From positions 10,020,169-10,084,168 of the forward strand of contig NC_087072.1 in NCBI RefSeq assembly GCF_026151205.1: a DNA stretch of 64,000 nt. The letters are read 5' to 3'. Each line of letters begins with the position of its first letter. The stretch's first letter is position 1. Shown here in pieces: positions 35,068 to 44,990 of this stretch. The position numbers and the translations under genes were made by a program. The notes beneath the pieces are model-generated. The model was not told the DNA's origin, did not search any database, and saw only the letters and a program-made list of their open reading frames with translations. The DNA is from Bolinopsis microptera (lineage: Eukaryota; Ctenophora; Tentaculata; Lobata; Bolinopsidae).

Positions 35068-38000
35068 GGGATGAAAGTGAGGAAGAGGAGGAGGGGGACT
35101 GAGGAGGGGGGACTGAGGAGGAGGAGGGGGCTGAGGAGGAGAAAGAGGACTGATGAGGAGGAGGAGTCAGGAGGAGGAGGAGAAGAAGAAGGACTCGGGG
35201 GAAAAGGCTCGGGCCTGAGGGGGAGGGGGGAGGGGGGACTGAGGAGGTGGGGGGGATAGGAGGGGGGAGGGAGGTGGGGGCAGGAGGAGGGGAGAGGAGG
35301 GGGAGGATGAGGGGAGGAGGGGACTGAAATAACTAAAAAAAATGAGGAAACCAATCGACTGAATAGGAATAAGGGGAAAAAAAAAAAAAGAGAAAAAGGG
35401 GAAGGGGGAAACAAAAAAAAAGGGGAAGAAAAGTAAAACTGAGGGTTTAAGGAGGGTACTGGAAGGACTAGGAGGGGACAAGAACAGGAGGGAGGGAGGC
35501 GGAGGGCTGAGAGGTGACTGATGAGTAAGATGAGGAGAAGGAGGTGATGAGAAGGATGAGGAGGACTAAGGAGAAGGAGGAGAAGAAGGAGGGACTGGTG
35601 AAGAGGATGATGAGGAGGAGGAGGAAGGACTAATGAGGAGGAGGAGGAGGACTGAGCAGTAGGAGTAGGAGGAGGACTGAGGAGGGGAGGAGATAGAGGA
35701 CTGAGGAGGATCTGAGGATCAGATGTACCCAGGAGGAGGAGGAGGAATGACCCTGGAGGAGGATATAGGGGGAGGAGGAGGACTGAGGAGGAGGGACTGA
35801 GGAGAAGGAGGAGGAGGGACTGAGGAGGAGGACTGAAGAGGGGGGACTTGAGGAAGAGGAGGGGAGGCGGAGGAGGATTGAGGAGGATGACTGATAACTG
35901 GTGAGCAATGACGAGGAGGGGAATGAGGTGATGAGGAGGATGAGGAGGACTAAGGAGGAGGAGGAGAAGAAGACGACTGGTGAAGAGGATTGATGAGGAG
36001 GAGGACTGATGAGGAGGAGGAGGAGGACTGAGGAGGAGGAGGACTGAGGAGTAGTAGTAGGAGAATGACTGAGGAGGGGAGGAGGAAGAGGACTGAGGAG
36101 AATCAGGATGACCCAGGAGGAGGACCCAGGAGGAGGAGGAGGCGGAGGACTGAGGAGGATGACTGAGGAGGAGGAGGACTGAGGAGGAGGAGGAGGAGGA
36201 CTGAGAAGGAGGAGGAGGAGGACTGAGAAGGAGGAGGACTGATGAGAACTGAGGAGTTGGAGTTGGAGGACTAAATAGGAGGAGGAGAGGGATTGGGGGA
36301 GGACTGAGGAGGACTGAGGAGGAGGAGAACTAAGGAGAAATATGAGGAGGATGAGGACTGAGGAGGAGGAGGACTGAGGATGACTGAGGAGGATGGCTGA
36401 GGAGGATGACTGAGAGGGAGGAGGAGGAGTAAAACTAAGGAGGACTGAGGAAAGGAGGATGAGACTGAGGAGGACTGAAGAGGGGACTGAGGAGGAGGAG
36501 GGGAGGCGGAGGAGGACGACTGATGAGGAATGATGAGGAGGGAAGGAGGTGGATGAGGAGGATGAGGAGGACTAGGGGAAGGAGGAGGAGAAGGAGAAGG
36601 AGGACTGGTGAAGAGGATTGATGAGGAGGAGGAGGAATGATGTGGAGGAGGAGGAACTGAGGAGGAGAAGACTGAGGAGTAGGAGTAGGAGGAGTAACTA
36701 AGGAGGGGAGGAGGAAGAAGAGGAGGAAGAAGAGGGGAAGGAGGTGGATGAGGAGGATGAGGAGGACTAAGGAGGAGGAGGAGAAGAAGGACCTGTGAAG
36801 AGGATTGATGAGGAGGAGAACTGATAAGGAGAGAGGAGGACTGAGGAGGGGGAGGACTGAGAAGTAGTATAGGAGGATGACTGAGGAGGGAGGAGGAAGA
36901 GGACTGAGGAGAATCAGGATGACCCAGGAGGAGGACCCAGGAAGAGGAGGAGGCGGAGGACTGAGGAGGATGACTGAGGAGGAGGAGGAGGAGGAGGACT
37001 GAGGAGGAGGAGGACTGAGGAGTAGTAGTAGGAGAATGACTGAGGAGGAGGACTGAAGAGGGGGACTGAGGAGGAGGAGGGGTGGTGGAGGAGGACGACT
37101 GATGAGGAATGATGAGGAGGGGAAGGACTGTGGAGGAGGAGGACTGTGGAGGAGGAGGACTGTGTAGAGGAGGAGGACTGAGGAGTAGGAGTAGGAGGAG
37201 GACTGAGGAGGGGAGGAGGAAGAAGACTGAGGAGGATCAGGATGACCCAGGAGGAGGACCCAGGAGGAGGAGGATCAGGACTGAGGAGGACTAAGGAGAA
37301 GGAGGAGGAGAAGGAGAAAGAGGACTGGTGAATAGGATTGATGAGGAGGAGGAGGACTGTGGAGGAGGAGGACTGTGGAGGAGGAGGACTGTGTAGGAGG
37401 AGGACTGAGGAGTAGGAGTAGGAGGAGGACTGAGGAGGGGAGGAGGAGACGACTGAGGAGATCAGGATGACCCCAGGAGGAGGACCCAGGAGGAGGAGGA
37501 TCAGGACTGAGGAGGACTGAGAAGGAGGAGGACTGAGGAGAACTGAGGAGGAGGAGGAGGATGATCAGGAGGAGGAGGGGGACTGGGGAAAGGACTGAGG
37601 AAGAGGAGCTGAGAAGGATGAGGAGGAGGACTGAGGAGGAGGAGGACTAAGGGGAAGGATGAGGAGGAGGGACTGAGGACTGAAAAAGAAGAAGAGGATG
37701 ATGAAAAGGAGGGGACTGGGAGGAGGACTGGGGAGGATGGAGGAGGGCGGGGAGGAGGACTGGGGAGGGGGACGAGGGAGGGGGAGAAGGAAGACGAGGA
37801 GGAAAGGACAAAAAGGGGAAAAGGAGGGGAGGCCCCAGGAGGGGGCCCCAGAAAGGGGATGGGGGGAGAAAAGGGGAGGGGAGGGGAGAAAGGAGGTGGA
37901 GAGGGAGGAGGAACATCTAAATGTTCTTCCATTTTGATTTTTTGTCCGTTTTGTCCGTTTTTGTCCGCTCTATTTTTGTCCGTTTTTGAAAATATAGGGT

Positions 38001-39086
38001 ACGAAAGGGACAAAAAACATGAGCCCCCCCCCCCCCCCCACTTTACGGACAAACTTTTGAGGACGAAGAACTGAAAGGGTACTAAAGAGACTGAGGGGAT
38101 GGCTGAAAGGGATGGTGAGGGGAGGGGGGAGATGAGAAACTGAGGGGGATGACGGGGGGGGGAAAAATCGGGGAAGACCCAGGGGGGGAGGAAGGAGGGA
38201 CCCTTTAAAGGGGGCCAGGGGAGGGGAGGAACAGAGGAACTGGGGAGGAGGGGGACTCAGAAGGGGGGACTAGGGGGAGACTGAAAAGAAGGACTGGGGG
38301 GAGGTGAGGGGATGGCTGAGGGGGAGACTGAGGGGAGGAAGGAGGGGGAAGAGGAGGAAATGCTCAGGAGGGGGGACCAAAGGAAGAGGGGGAGGACTCG
38401 GGGAGGACCAAAGGGGGGAAAATTTAGGAAATAAAGGGGGTTGGAGAGAAATGGGGAGGAAAGGGAGGGACTGAATAGGGAGGAGAAGGGGGGGGACTGG
38501 GAGAGGACTGGGGGGGAGGAACTGTGAAAGGATGGGAAGGGGGACCCAGGAGGGGAGGACTAAACCCGAGGAGGAAAGGAGGGGACGATGAAAGGGTGAA
38601 GGGGGACCCGGGGAGGGGGAGATGAGGCCCGGGGAAAGGGGGGAGGAAAAAGAGGAGGGGGACCCGGGAGGAGGAGGACCCAGGGGAGGGGGACTGAGAG
38701 ACTGAGGAGGAGAGGAGGACTGAGGAGGATGGTTGGGGAGGATCGGGAGGGAAGGAGGGGAGGAGGAGGACGAGGGGGGACTGAAAGGAGGGGGAGGGGG
38801 AGGAGGACTGATAGGAGGAGGAGGGGGGGAATTTTAGGGGGGCCTGAGGAGGAAAAGAGGGGGGATGGGGAAAGATGAGGAGGAGGATGGGACCTGGGGA
38901 GAAAGGGGAGGCCCAAGGGGACCCAGAGGGGGCCTCGGGAGGAGGGGAGGAGGGGGAGGGGGAACTGTTAAACTGTGAGGGGGCTGAGCGGGGGAAGGGG
39001 GAAAGAGGGGGGAAAGGAGGAGGGGAGGGGAGACTGAAAGCGGGAAGACAGAAGACCCCGGGGAGGGGGGAGGAAAGTGGGGGGAA
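35068..39086 (+). repeat. Polypurine tract, GAGGAGGACT repeats, about 4 kb
   Basis: The plus strand is nearly all purine: variations on GAGGAGGACTGA with runs of G to the right. Repeats of higher order are present (for example the segment GAATCAGGATGACCCAGGAGG near 36095 and again near 36912). It is broken at 37920-38045 by a GTCCG block. All long open frames in it (Pro/Ser-rich on the minus strand, Glu/Gly-rich on the plus) are by-products of composition and are not genes. Confidence 0.95.
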
Positions 39087-39248
39087 AGCATCTAAATGTT
39101 ATTTTCCATTTTGTCCGTTTTTGTCCATTTTGTCCCGTTTTTGTCCGCTCTATTTTTTGTCCTTTTGAAAATATAGGGTACCGAACGACAAAAAACATGA
39201 TCCCCCTATAAACAGCATAAATTGAACATTTATTTTAGCAATTTAGGG

Positions 39249-39360
39249 TGTCCATTAATGTCCGCCTAGTCCGCCTATGTCCGCCTATGTCCGTCTATTT
39301 CCGCCTATGTCCGCCTAGTCCGTCTATGTCCGCCTATGTCTGCCTATGTCCTGTCCTTTT
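39249..39360 (+). repeat. TGTCCGCCTA satellite
   Basis: About ten units of TGTCCGCCTA or TGTCCGTCTA, flush against the right-hand 31-bp direct repeat and C-run of copy A. The reverse complement occurs at 46090-46180 in copy B. Confidence 0.85.
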
Positions 39361-39397
39361 GGATTCTATGAGACAAGCGGACATAGACGGACGTGAC

Positions 39398-39434
<37 letters not shown>

Positions 39435-39441
39435 TTTATTG

Positions 39442-39955
39442 ACCCGGAAAGGCACCAGGGGCAGACATCCCAACACCAGTGCGTTGAGACATAGTGTTGG
39501 TCTGCTTCAGGACGTGTTAGATCCTAGAGAAGCCGCCATCCCCTCTACTGCTTTAGCTCAGCGGCAGCATGAGCCCTGGTTTCCTGCCACATTGGCACCT
39601 CTGAAAGTACAGAAAAGTGGTGGATTTCGGGGTCCAGGATACTCCCTCTTTGTTCTTTATGGTGGTAATATTTCTCTGAGATGTTTGCAGAGTCTTTATT
39701 TCATGATCTTTCTAGTCGGATAAATCCTGGAGAGCATCATTTTGTCCCCAAAGAAATTCGACTCTCCTAATGAATGCTTTTTGTGTGCTGCTTTTTGTTA
39801 ACACTCCATCTAGATAGGAATGTGAGTCTGCCCCACCCAGCTCTTCTTTCAGTTGCAGGTAACTGGTGTCTTGCACCTCCAGACACAAAAGGAGCTGGTG
39901 TACGGGAGAATCAATGGAGCTGTTACAGAAACGACAGGCCTCACCACTGCCTTTA
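39442..39955 (-). mobile_element. 3' end of a non-LTR retrotransposon (LINE)
   Basis: On the minus strand, the end of an ORF is open from about 39950 to TAG at 39714-39712: EACRFCNSSIDSPVHQLLLC and then FIRRVEFLWGQNDALQDLSD. The C-x2-C...H...C cluster is the C-terminal zinc-binding motif of many LINE reverse transcriptases. About 270 bp of 3' UTR follow and end with CAATAAAG at the border with copy A, so copy A inserted at the LINE tail. The fragment is truncated at its 5' side by a short duplicated segment and a CTTA microsatellite. Confidence 0.6.
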
Positions 39956-39977
39956 GTAAGGCCTCACCACTGCCTTT

Positions 39978-40018
<41 letters not shown>
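39935..40018. repeat. Short tandem duplication and (GTAA)n microsatellite
   Basis: A segment of about 25 bp (CCTCACCACTGCCTTTAGTA) is duplicated in tandem, followed by about ten GTAA units up to 40018. Confidence 0.9.
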
Positions 40019-40019
<1 letters not shown>

Positions 40020-40173
40020 GATTATGACATAACATCATCACAAGTGTCTACAAAATATCATTGCACTTCATTCAAATCATTTAAATAAATATATTTTTCC
40101 ATCAACATTAATGATTTATCAAATTCAATTTTATTAATTAATAAAGTCTAATACATTATTTATAAATAATTCA

Positions 40174-40400
40174 TTAATACTTCCCAGTGGAATAAAGATT
40201 TACAAAACGCTTCTTTGCCACAAAACGATAAAACCAAAGATATTCATTATGTCTCTCCTTATTCCTTAAATAACTGGGTCCTTCAATTTTCCCTAAAACT
40301 TCATTTCTATTCGAAACATTCCAAAAATAAAAATCATGTACACTGTTTTTTAAAATCATTTCTTTCTTAAATCCTTCCAATCTAACTTTAAAGCTTAAAA
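40174..40400 (-). other. Unrecognised open frame, possible coding remnant
   Basis: An open frame of 68-75 codons on the minus strand with AT-poor, protein-like composition (for example HNEYLWFYRFVAKKRFVNLY) and a possible acceptor (GTTAG) at its start. I recognise no family. It could be a transposon remnant, as its neighbours are, or a last exon of an unplaced gene. Confidence 0.25.
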
Positions 40401-40990
40401 CTTTGATTCACGATGTCAATCCTTCGCAGCTCGGTGAGGCACAGTGGTGCATCTCGCCGATCTACCGAAGTGGTTGCGAGAAGCATTATTTGATGCGCGC
40501 GCGACCCAGTAGTGCATCGCGCTACAACTTAAAACTTTGCTTCAAAAGCTTAAAGCTTTGCTTTCGTGTATATCACATAAGTGGATAGAAACGAGCAAAT
40601 TAGGACTAGCTAGGTAAATAAGTTCCATATTGATAAATTTTTTAAAAAATAACAAATAATCAATAATTCAAAAAACAATTGAAATTTAATTTCTAATTAT
40701 TGAGCTGCACTGGCATAGTCAATTCGTTACCTGGCACGTCACTCCCTGTACTAAGTGCTTTTTAGCTGTCCAAGCTTCCTAAACAGTGAAAGAAGTGAAA
40801 AATAAACTTGTCCATTGTTAATGGACTAGCCCAGCACTTGACCATTGTTAATGGTTTGGCCCGGCGCGCGCTACTTTGTACCTCGTAGCACTTGCCGTCG
40901 GGCCACATTTCGAGAAGAAATCAGCGCGCTACCTCGAAGAAATTTAGACGAGTAATATCCATCAAGCCCAGCACGTTGCTCTAACCAGAG

Positions 40991-41085
40991 TTGTATCACA
41001 ATGCGACCCGCAAGGTCGTTTCACTATGGGGAGCCGCGCACTTCGTGCGCGGCGGGTCATACAACGTATGACAAAACCAGAGCAC
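40991..41085. repeat. GC-rich hairpin repeat, copy 1
   Basis: TTGTATCAC..GCGACC..GGTCGTTTCACT, then GGAGCCGCGCAC TTC GTGCGCGG CGGGTCATACAACGTATGAC. The centre is an 8-bp perfect hairpin. A close copy is at 41190-41292. Its ends (TTGTATCAC and ACGTATGACAA) and GC-rich centre look like a small dispersed element; a tRNA-like origin was not demonstrable. Confidence 0.7.
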
Positions 41086-41189
41086 TCTCGCTTGTAGTAG
41101 CGCGTGACTTGTGAAACAAACGCGCCACGCAGTACGCGTATACACATGGCTATGTGAACCCAGCACGCGCAATTTCGTAGTACTTGCAT

Positions 41190-41292
41190 TTGTATCACGT
41201 TGCGACCCTTACGGTCGTTTCACTTTATTGTCCTGACGATACAGGGGGAGCCGCGCACTCCGTGCGCGGCGGGTCATACAACGTATGACAAA
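41190..41292. repeat. GC-rich hairpin repeat, copy 2
   Basis: Same order of motifs as copy 1, with a 20-bp insertion (TTGTCCTGACGATACAGG) between TTTCACT and GGAGCCGCGCAC, and the hairpin loop changed by one base. Both copies lie in direct orientation 200 bp apart. Confidence 0.7.
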
Positions 41293-41479
41293 CTTGCATC
41301 GGGCCACATTTCAAGAAGAAAGCGGCGCGCGCTATTTCGCAGAAATGGTTTTACGTGAGGATAAGTTTGAGCTCCTAGTTCACCGGGGGAATTTTAATGA
41401 AAGTCTGTATGAGCTGCCTTTTGTACGTCAAACACAATAATACAAGGTGTCAGGCGGTAATATGCTCTATCCTACAGAC

Positions 41480-41732
41480 CAAGTTAAGAATCTTGGATTT
41501 ATAGTGTGTTTTGATATGTTGTGGTCACATCATGTCAGTTCTATTGGCATCTCGAGCTGGAAAAGTTGCAGCCAGGGTGATCAGTGCGTTCAAGTGCATA
41601 AATAGAATTGTAGGTTTACAACCTACCAGGATGCGCGCCGAGTTGGACTCGTCGACGGTCCAATATATGGAACAGATATTTTACGAGTATCACCCGTTAA
41701 AGAATTTATTGTATAACTTTAGTACCTATTAA
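41480..41732 (+). mobile_element. LINE reverse-transcriptase remnant
   Basis: The plus strand reads QVKNLGFIVCFDMLWSHHVS, matching the thumb-region pattern of non-LTR reverse transcriptases (V-K-x-L-G-...-D-..L-...-H-V). The frame then shifts, and RAGKVAARVISAFKCINRIV continues the same alignment in another frame. The frameshift marks it as dead. Confidence 0.55.
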
Positions 41733-42128
41733 TTTAGAGTTGTTTTTAAGTGAGCATAATGGGTATATTCTTGGACCTAAAGGTTTTAGTATGGCAACTT
41801 TAAAATTGGTTCTTTTAATCATTTATTAAATATCAGTTTAAAAATACATAAATCTGGAATCTGTTCACACTGTGAACCAGTCCTATAAAAATTTTAAAAA
41901 TCCTCTTAAATTAAATATTAAAAACGTCTCAATAATGGAAATAGTCATACAATTAATAAATCTACCAAATTCTTAATATCTACCTAAGAGGAAAATACCT
42001 ACCTAAGTCAATGTCTACCTGTAATGCACTAAATATTAGGTTAAATACATAGGTGGTGGAGTCAGCACACATTTACCAAAATCAAAATTTTTTTTAATAG
42101 GAGGAACCTGTGGGCCGAGAACACTGGA

Positions 42129-42560
42129 TTAAATTAGATGAAGGGGATTGTTTTCAAATGATAACTGCATTATGTCATAATCGCTTGAGGTCCATGCTGT
42201 ATCATTATAAGCATGTTGCAGCTTTAAAAGTGCCTTTTTCAGGCGACTTTTAGCAAGGCTAATCTTGTAGGAGTAGTCAAAAAGCTTAAGTTTAGGTGCA
42301 ATTGTGCTCCAAATTTTTGTGGATCTTGATATAAAGTCATTAGATGGAAGTTGTGAAATGAGAGTGGTTTCCTTTCTAGAAGATGGCTGATAATGCTGTT
42401 GCAGTGATACTGGGCACCTTAATTTTAGTATTTTAAAATCTTCCATAAATGTGTGATATGTATATAAATTTTTGAAAGCCAGGATGTTTTGTTGCTTGAA
42501 AAGTGGTTTACAGTGCTCTAGTTGGAAGAATGTATGGTCAAGTGCCTAGTATATCAATAA
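42129..42560 (-). mobile_element. LINE ORF2 C-terminal remnant
   Basis: On the minus strand HTFFQLEHCKPLFKQQNILA leads into a 105-codon frame ending at 42129 with FISRSTKIWSTIAPKLKLFD and ALLKLQHAYNDTAWTSSDYD. The pattern of [FY]-x-x-R-[SA]-x-x-[IL]-W followed by a Lys-rich helix is the usual tail of LINE reverse-transcriptase ORFs. It is 5' truncated. Confidence 0.55.
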
Positions 42561-42695
42561 TTATACAACAATTAGTTGTCTCTATAAACCTAGTCGTTTT
42601 GATTTTTAAATAAAATGTCCTTTTCTTGTGAAGTATTTATTAACTAATAACTGAAAAATGTCAAACAGTATATATACAATAAATTAAATCAAGTG

Positions 42696-42860
42696 TATCA
42701 TGGATATCAGGCAAATAAGCTTGGCCACTACTGGGAACTGTCGTATGACATCTTTGATAGGATAGATGTGTCTGTGTCTAATAGGAATAGTTATGTAAGT
42801 TATATTAAAGAGAATCCATTGGTAGCTAAGAGGAAGAAGGTTAATATCAAAGGTATTTAG
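42696..42860 (+). other. Unrecognised 54-codon open segment, probable transposon remnant
   Basis: Open frame ending at TAG 42858-42860: HGYQANKLGHYWELSYDIFD, then RNSYVSYIKENPLVAKRKKV. The composition is protein-like and no start or donor is visible. Family not identified. It lies between LINE remnants and the CCDC74-like gene. Confidence 0.3.
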
Positions 42861-43257
42861 TTGAATTTTTTAAAAGTTTGTAATTATATGGTTCCAAACG
42901 TAAAGTGTTCATTTTCTATGAATTTATTTTTAAGATGCCCAGAGAGGCATTATTTATAATGTTATGTTAACGTTATGTTAAGTGATGCAATTGGCAGAGC
43001 ACAATCGTAAATCCTGAGCAATACGCCAATAGATTAACTGACAGGGGATAGTTTGAATTCCTTTGATATTGTTTATAACAAAGGAATTCATTCCATTAAT
43101 TTACTAATTGTTGTTTACAGATTTTTACTTCAACCAAGTCCATTTGTGAAGCACTACTTCCCATTTCCAATCATTGGAGTGCTGGAAAAGCAATATAATT
43201 ATATATCTATATTGATGCAATATTACAAACTAACCGATTTTTATTCTAGCAGATGAA

Positions 43258-44154
43258 ATGCATCACTCCCATGGTGGGTTGTCAGGGATTTATGCAGTCA
43301 CACTTCCACCATTGAGTACATTACCATCTTGGAGCAGAACCTCCTTTCAGCATAAACAAAAATTGTCCCTTCAACCAGATAAACTACGCCCTCTAGCTAG
43401 CTGTGTTGCCAAAAGTTCTCGTAGCAGTGACATTGCATCAAGTAAAAGTAATAGCCCATTAACTTCAGATAAAGAAGAGAATGTGCTTCATGTGCTAGAG
43501 CTATACAAACAGAAAGTTAAGTATCTTACTGGCAACATAGACTTTCTGAAAGATGAGCATCACAAGATTTTAAAGAGCTTACATGAAGAAATTGAACGTA
43601 TGAAATATGAGAACAAGGAGCTCAAGTTTAAATTGATTATTTCGGATGGTAATCCACCTGCTTGGATGCAGGAAAAAGGATGGCATGATAAAAAGGAAAG
43701 TAAAAGTGCAGTTTCAAGTTCACCTTCCAGGAGAAACCATAAGGTTTATGATGAAGAGATCAGTTTGTTGCGGGATAATCTGAGCCATGAAAAGAACAAG
43801 AACAAAGTGCTGCAAGAAGAACTAAACGCCATGAACTCACTTGATCTCGATTGCAATCTAAACGAATCACCTGATGAATTTGATCTTGATGTTCCTAACA
43901 CAATTGAAGAATGCTACACTTTGATCAGCTCTCTGAGGTCTGAGAATGATGCCCAGCAGAAGGAGATAGCATACCTTCAAGGAAAATTAAATGAACAAGA
44001 CAATTCTGCCCATTCTCAAGCCAGTGATCATCGGGTTATGTCATCGCTGCCTGCTTTGAGACCAGCCTTGCAAAGTAAGGTTGTTCATCGGATGAAGAGA
44101 CAACAAATAATGACCAAAGAGAAGAACAGGCATGACATCTTAAAGGAGTTATAA
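43258..44154 (+). CDS. CCDC74: CCDC74/CCDC92-family coiled-coil protein
   Basis: Single-exon 298-aa protein. Residues about 75-125 hold the family signature: VLELYKQKVKYLTGNIDFLK followed by KSLHEEIERMKYENKELKFK, a coiled coil typical of the CCDC92/CCDC74 N-terminal domain. A second coiled coil lies at about 165-190 (EEISLLRDNLSHEKNKNKVL) and another at about 220-245. The C-terminus is basic (KVVHRMKRQQIMTKEKNRHD). CCDC74 in mammals is reported at spindle and ciliary structures; the role here is inferred. The ATG at 43258 follows a possible 5'-UTR acceptor (CTAGCAG at 43247-43253); an ATG 5 bp upstream is out of frame and short. AATAAA is at 44513-44518. Confidence 0.75.
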   Translation: MHHSHGGLSGIYAVTLPPLSTLPSWSRTSFQHKQKLSLQPDKLRPLASCVAKSSRSSDIASSKSNSPLTSDKEENVLHVLELYKQKVKYLTGNIDFLKDEHHKILKSLHEEIERMKYENKELKFKLIISDGNPPAWMQEKGWHDKKESKSAVSSSPSRRNHKVYDEEISLLRDNLSHEKNKNKVLQEELNAMNSLDLDCNLNESPDEFDLDVPNTIEECYTLISSLRSENDAQQKEIAYLQGKLNEQDNSAHSQASDHRVMSSLPALRPALQSKVVHRMKRQQIMTKEKNRHDILKEL

Positions 44155-44990
44155 TAGAATGCTGATTTCAAATAATCATAAATTTCCTTGGCCAATGCAA
44201 AACCTTCTATTGCATTGACCTCTCCTGCACATATATTTCATGATGATGGAGATGAATGATGTTTATATTTATGTAAATAGATCTGTAGTTATGCATTCAT
44301 AATGACTTTGATTGGTAAGATTGGTAATTTATTAGTATCACATAATAATGTTTGTTAAAATTTGTGAATACAGTATAGCATTTATTAAAATTTTTCATGA
44401 TTTGGTTTGCATCTTTATCCAGATTCTTTTCTTCTGAAAAGTGATTTTAATCACTGTAATAGATTTTAAAATAATTGTTCTTGAATCTCAATGCGCGTAT
44501 CATTATGGAAATAATAAATCATTGTTCTTTTAAACCAGGAACATCTAGATTCTAGATGGAGTAATCAAAATATTATAATCATCTGTTATTATGAAATTCC
44601 TTAAATAATTTTCAGTGGACTGGTTTCCGAAAATAAGGGTCAATATATAAATGCAATGTCGTATGTAGGTTCTGTAGCCATGAATTCCAGGGATAAAAAT
44701 TGTAAATTTCAAATGTATGCCATCTGGCTTGATTTCGAAATTATTTATATACGTGTTTATGTGTTATTTTATCGTCTCAATTGTATCTCTTCACCTCGCA
44801 TGAAAAAACTCTCGGTAAATAACTGATAAATTATTCAAAATTAATCGTATCAAAAAGCAGATCAAACCGTATTAAACCAGTAGGTTAAACTTGAAATTGA
44901 TTAAATTATTTTATACGATTTACTTTATTCGTGATTTACTTCACAACACGAAACATACATGAACTATAACCAGAACTCTAATTGACAGGC
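44155..44990. other. 3' UTR and intergenic DNA before PRC1
   Basis: AT-rich. Contains the AATAAA at 44513-44518 for the CCDC74-like gene. The remaining 470 bp must contain the PRC1 promoter, but no clear TATA or other motif stands out. Confidence 0.5.

Larger units (their letters stand above)
34365..39433 (+). mobile_element. Satellite-built element with inverted termini, copy A (5.07 kb)
   Basis: Termini are inverted repeats: left G-run then TGTCATGTCCGTCTATGTCC; the right end reads in reverse as G-run then TGTCACGTCCGTCTATGTCC. Candidate target duplication CTTTATTG flanks it (34357-34364 and 39434-39441). Inside, in order: a 31-bp direct repeat (GTCCTGTCCTTTTTGGATTC onward, near 34401 and again near 39348), a GGACATTGGC satellite, a GTCCGTTTTT / CGGACAAAAA block, about 4 kb of polypurine repeats, and a TGTCCGCCTA satellite. 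A second, inner terminus-like motif (G-run, CTCATG, then TTTTTTGTCCG) occurs at 34622 and inverted near 38010-38038. No transposase frame is seen, so the element is non-autonomous. An inverted relative is at 46035-48864. The superfamily is unknown; an 8-bp duplication would fit hAT or P, but the termini do not match those that I know. Confidence 0.7.

Noticed and set aside
35061-38052. Pro/Ser-rich and Glu/Gly-rich open frames in the polypurine tract, including a 183-codon frame
   Set aside because: Low-complexity DNA without stops; no start context, domain or splice structure.
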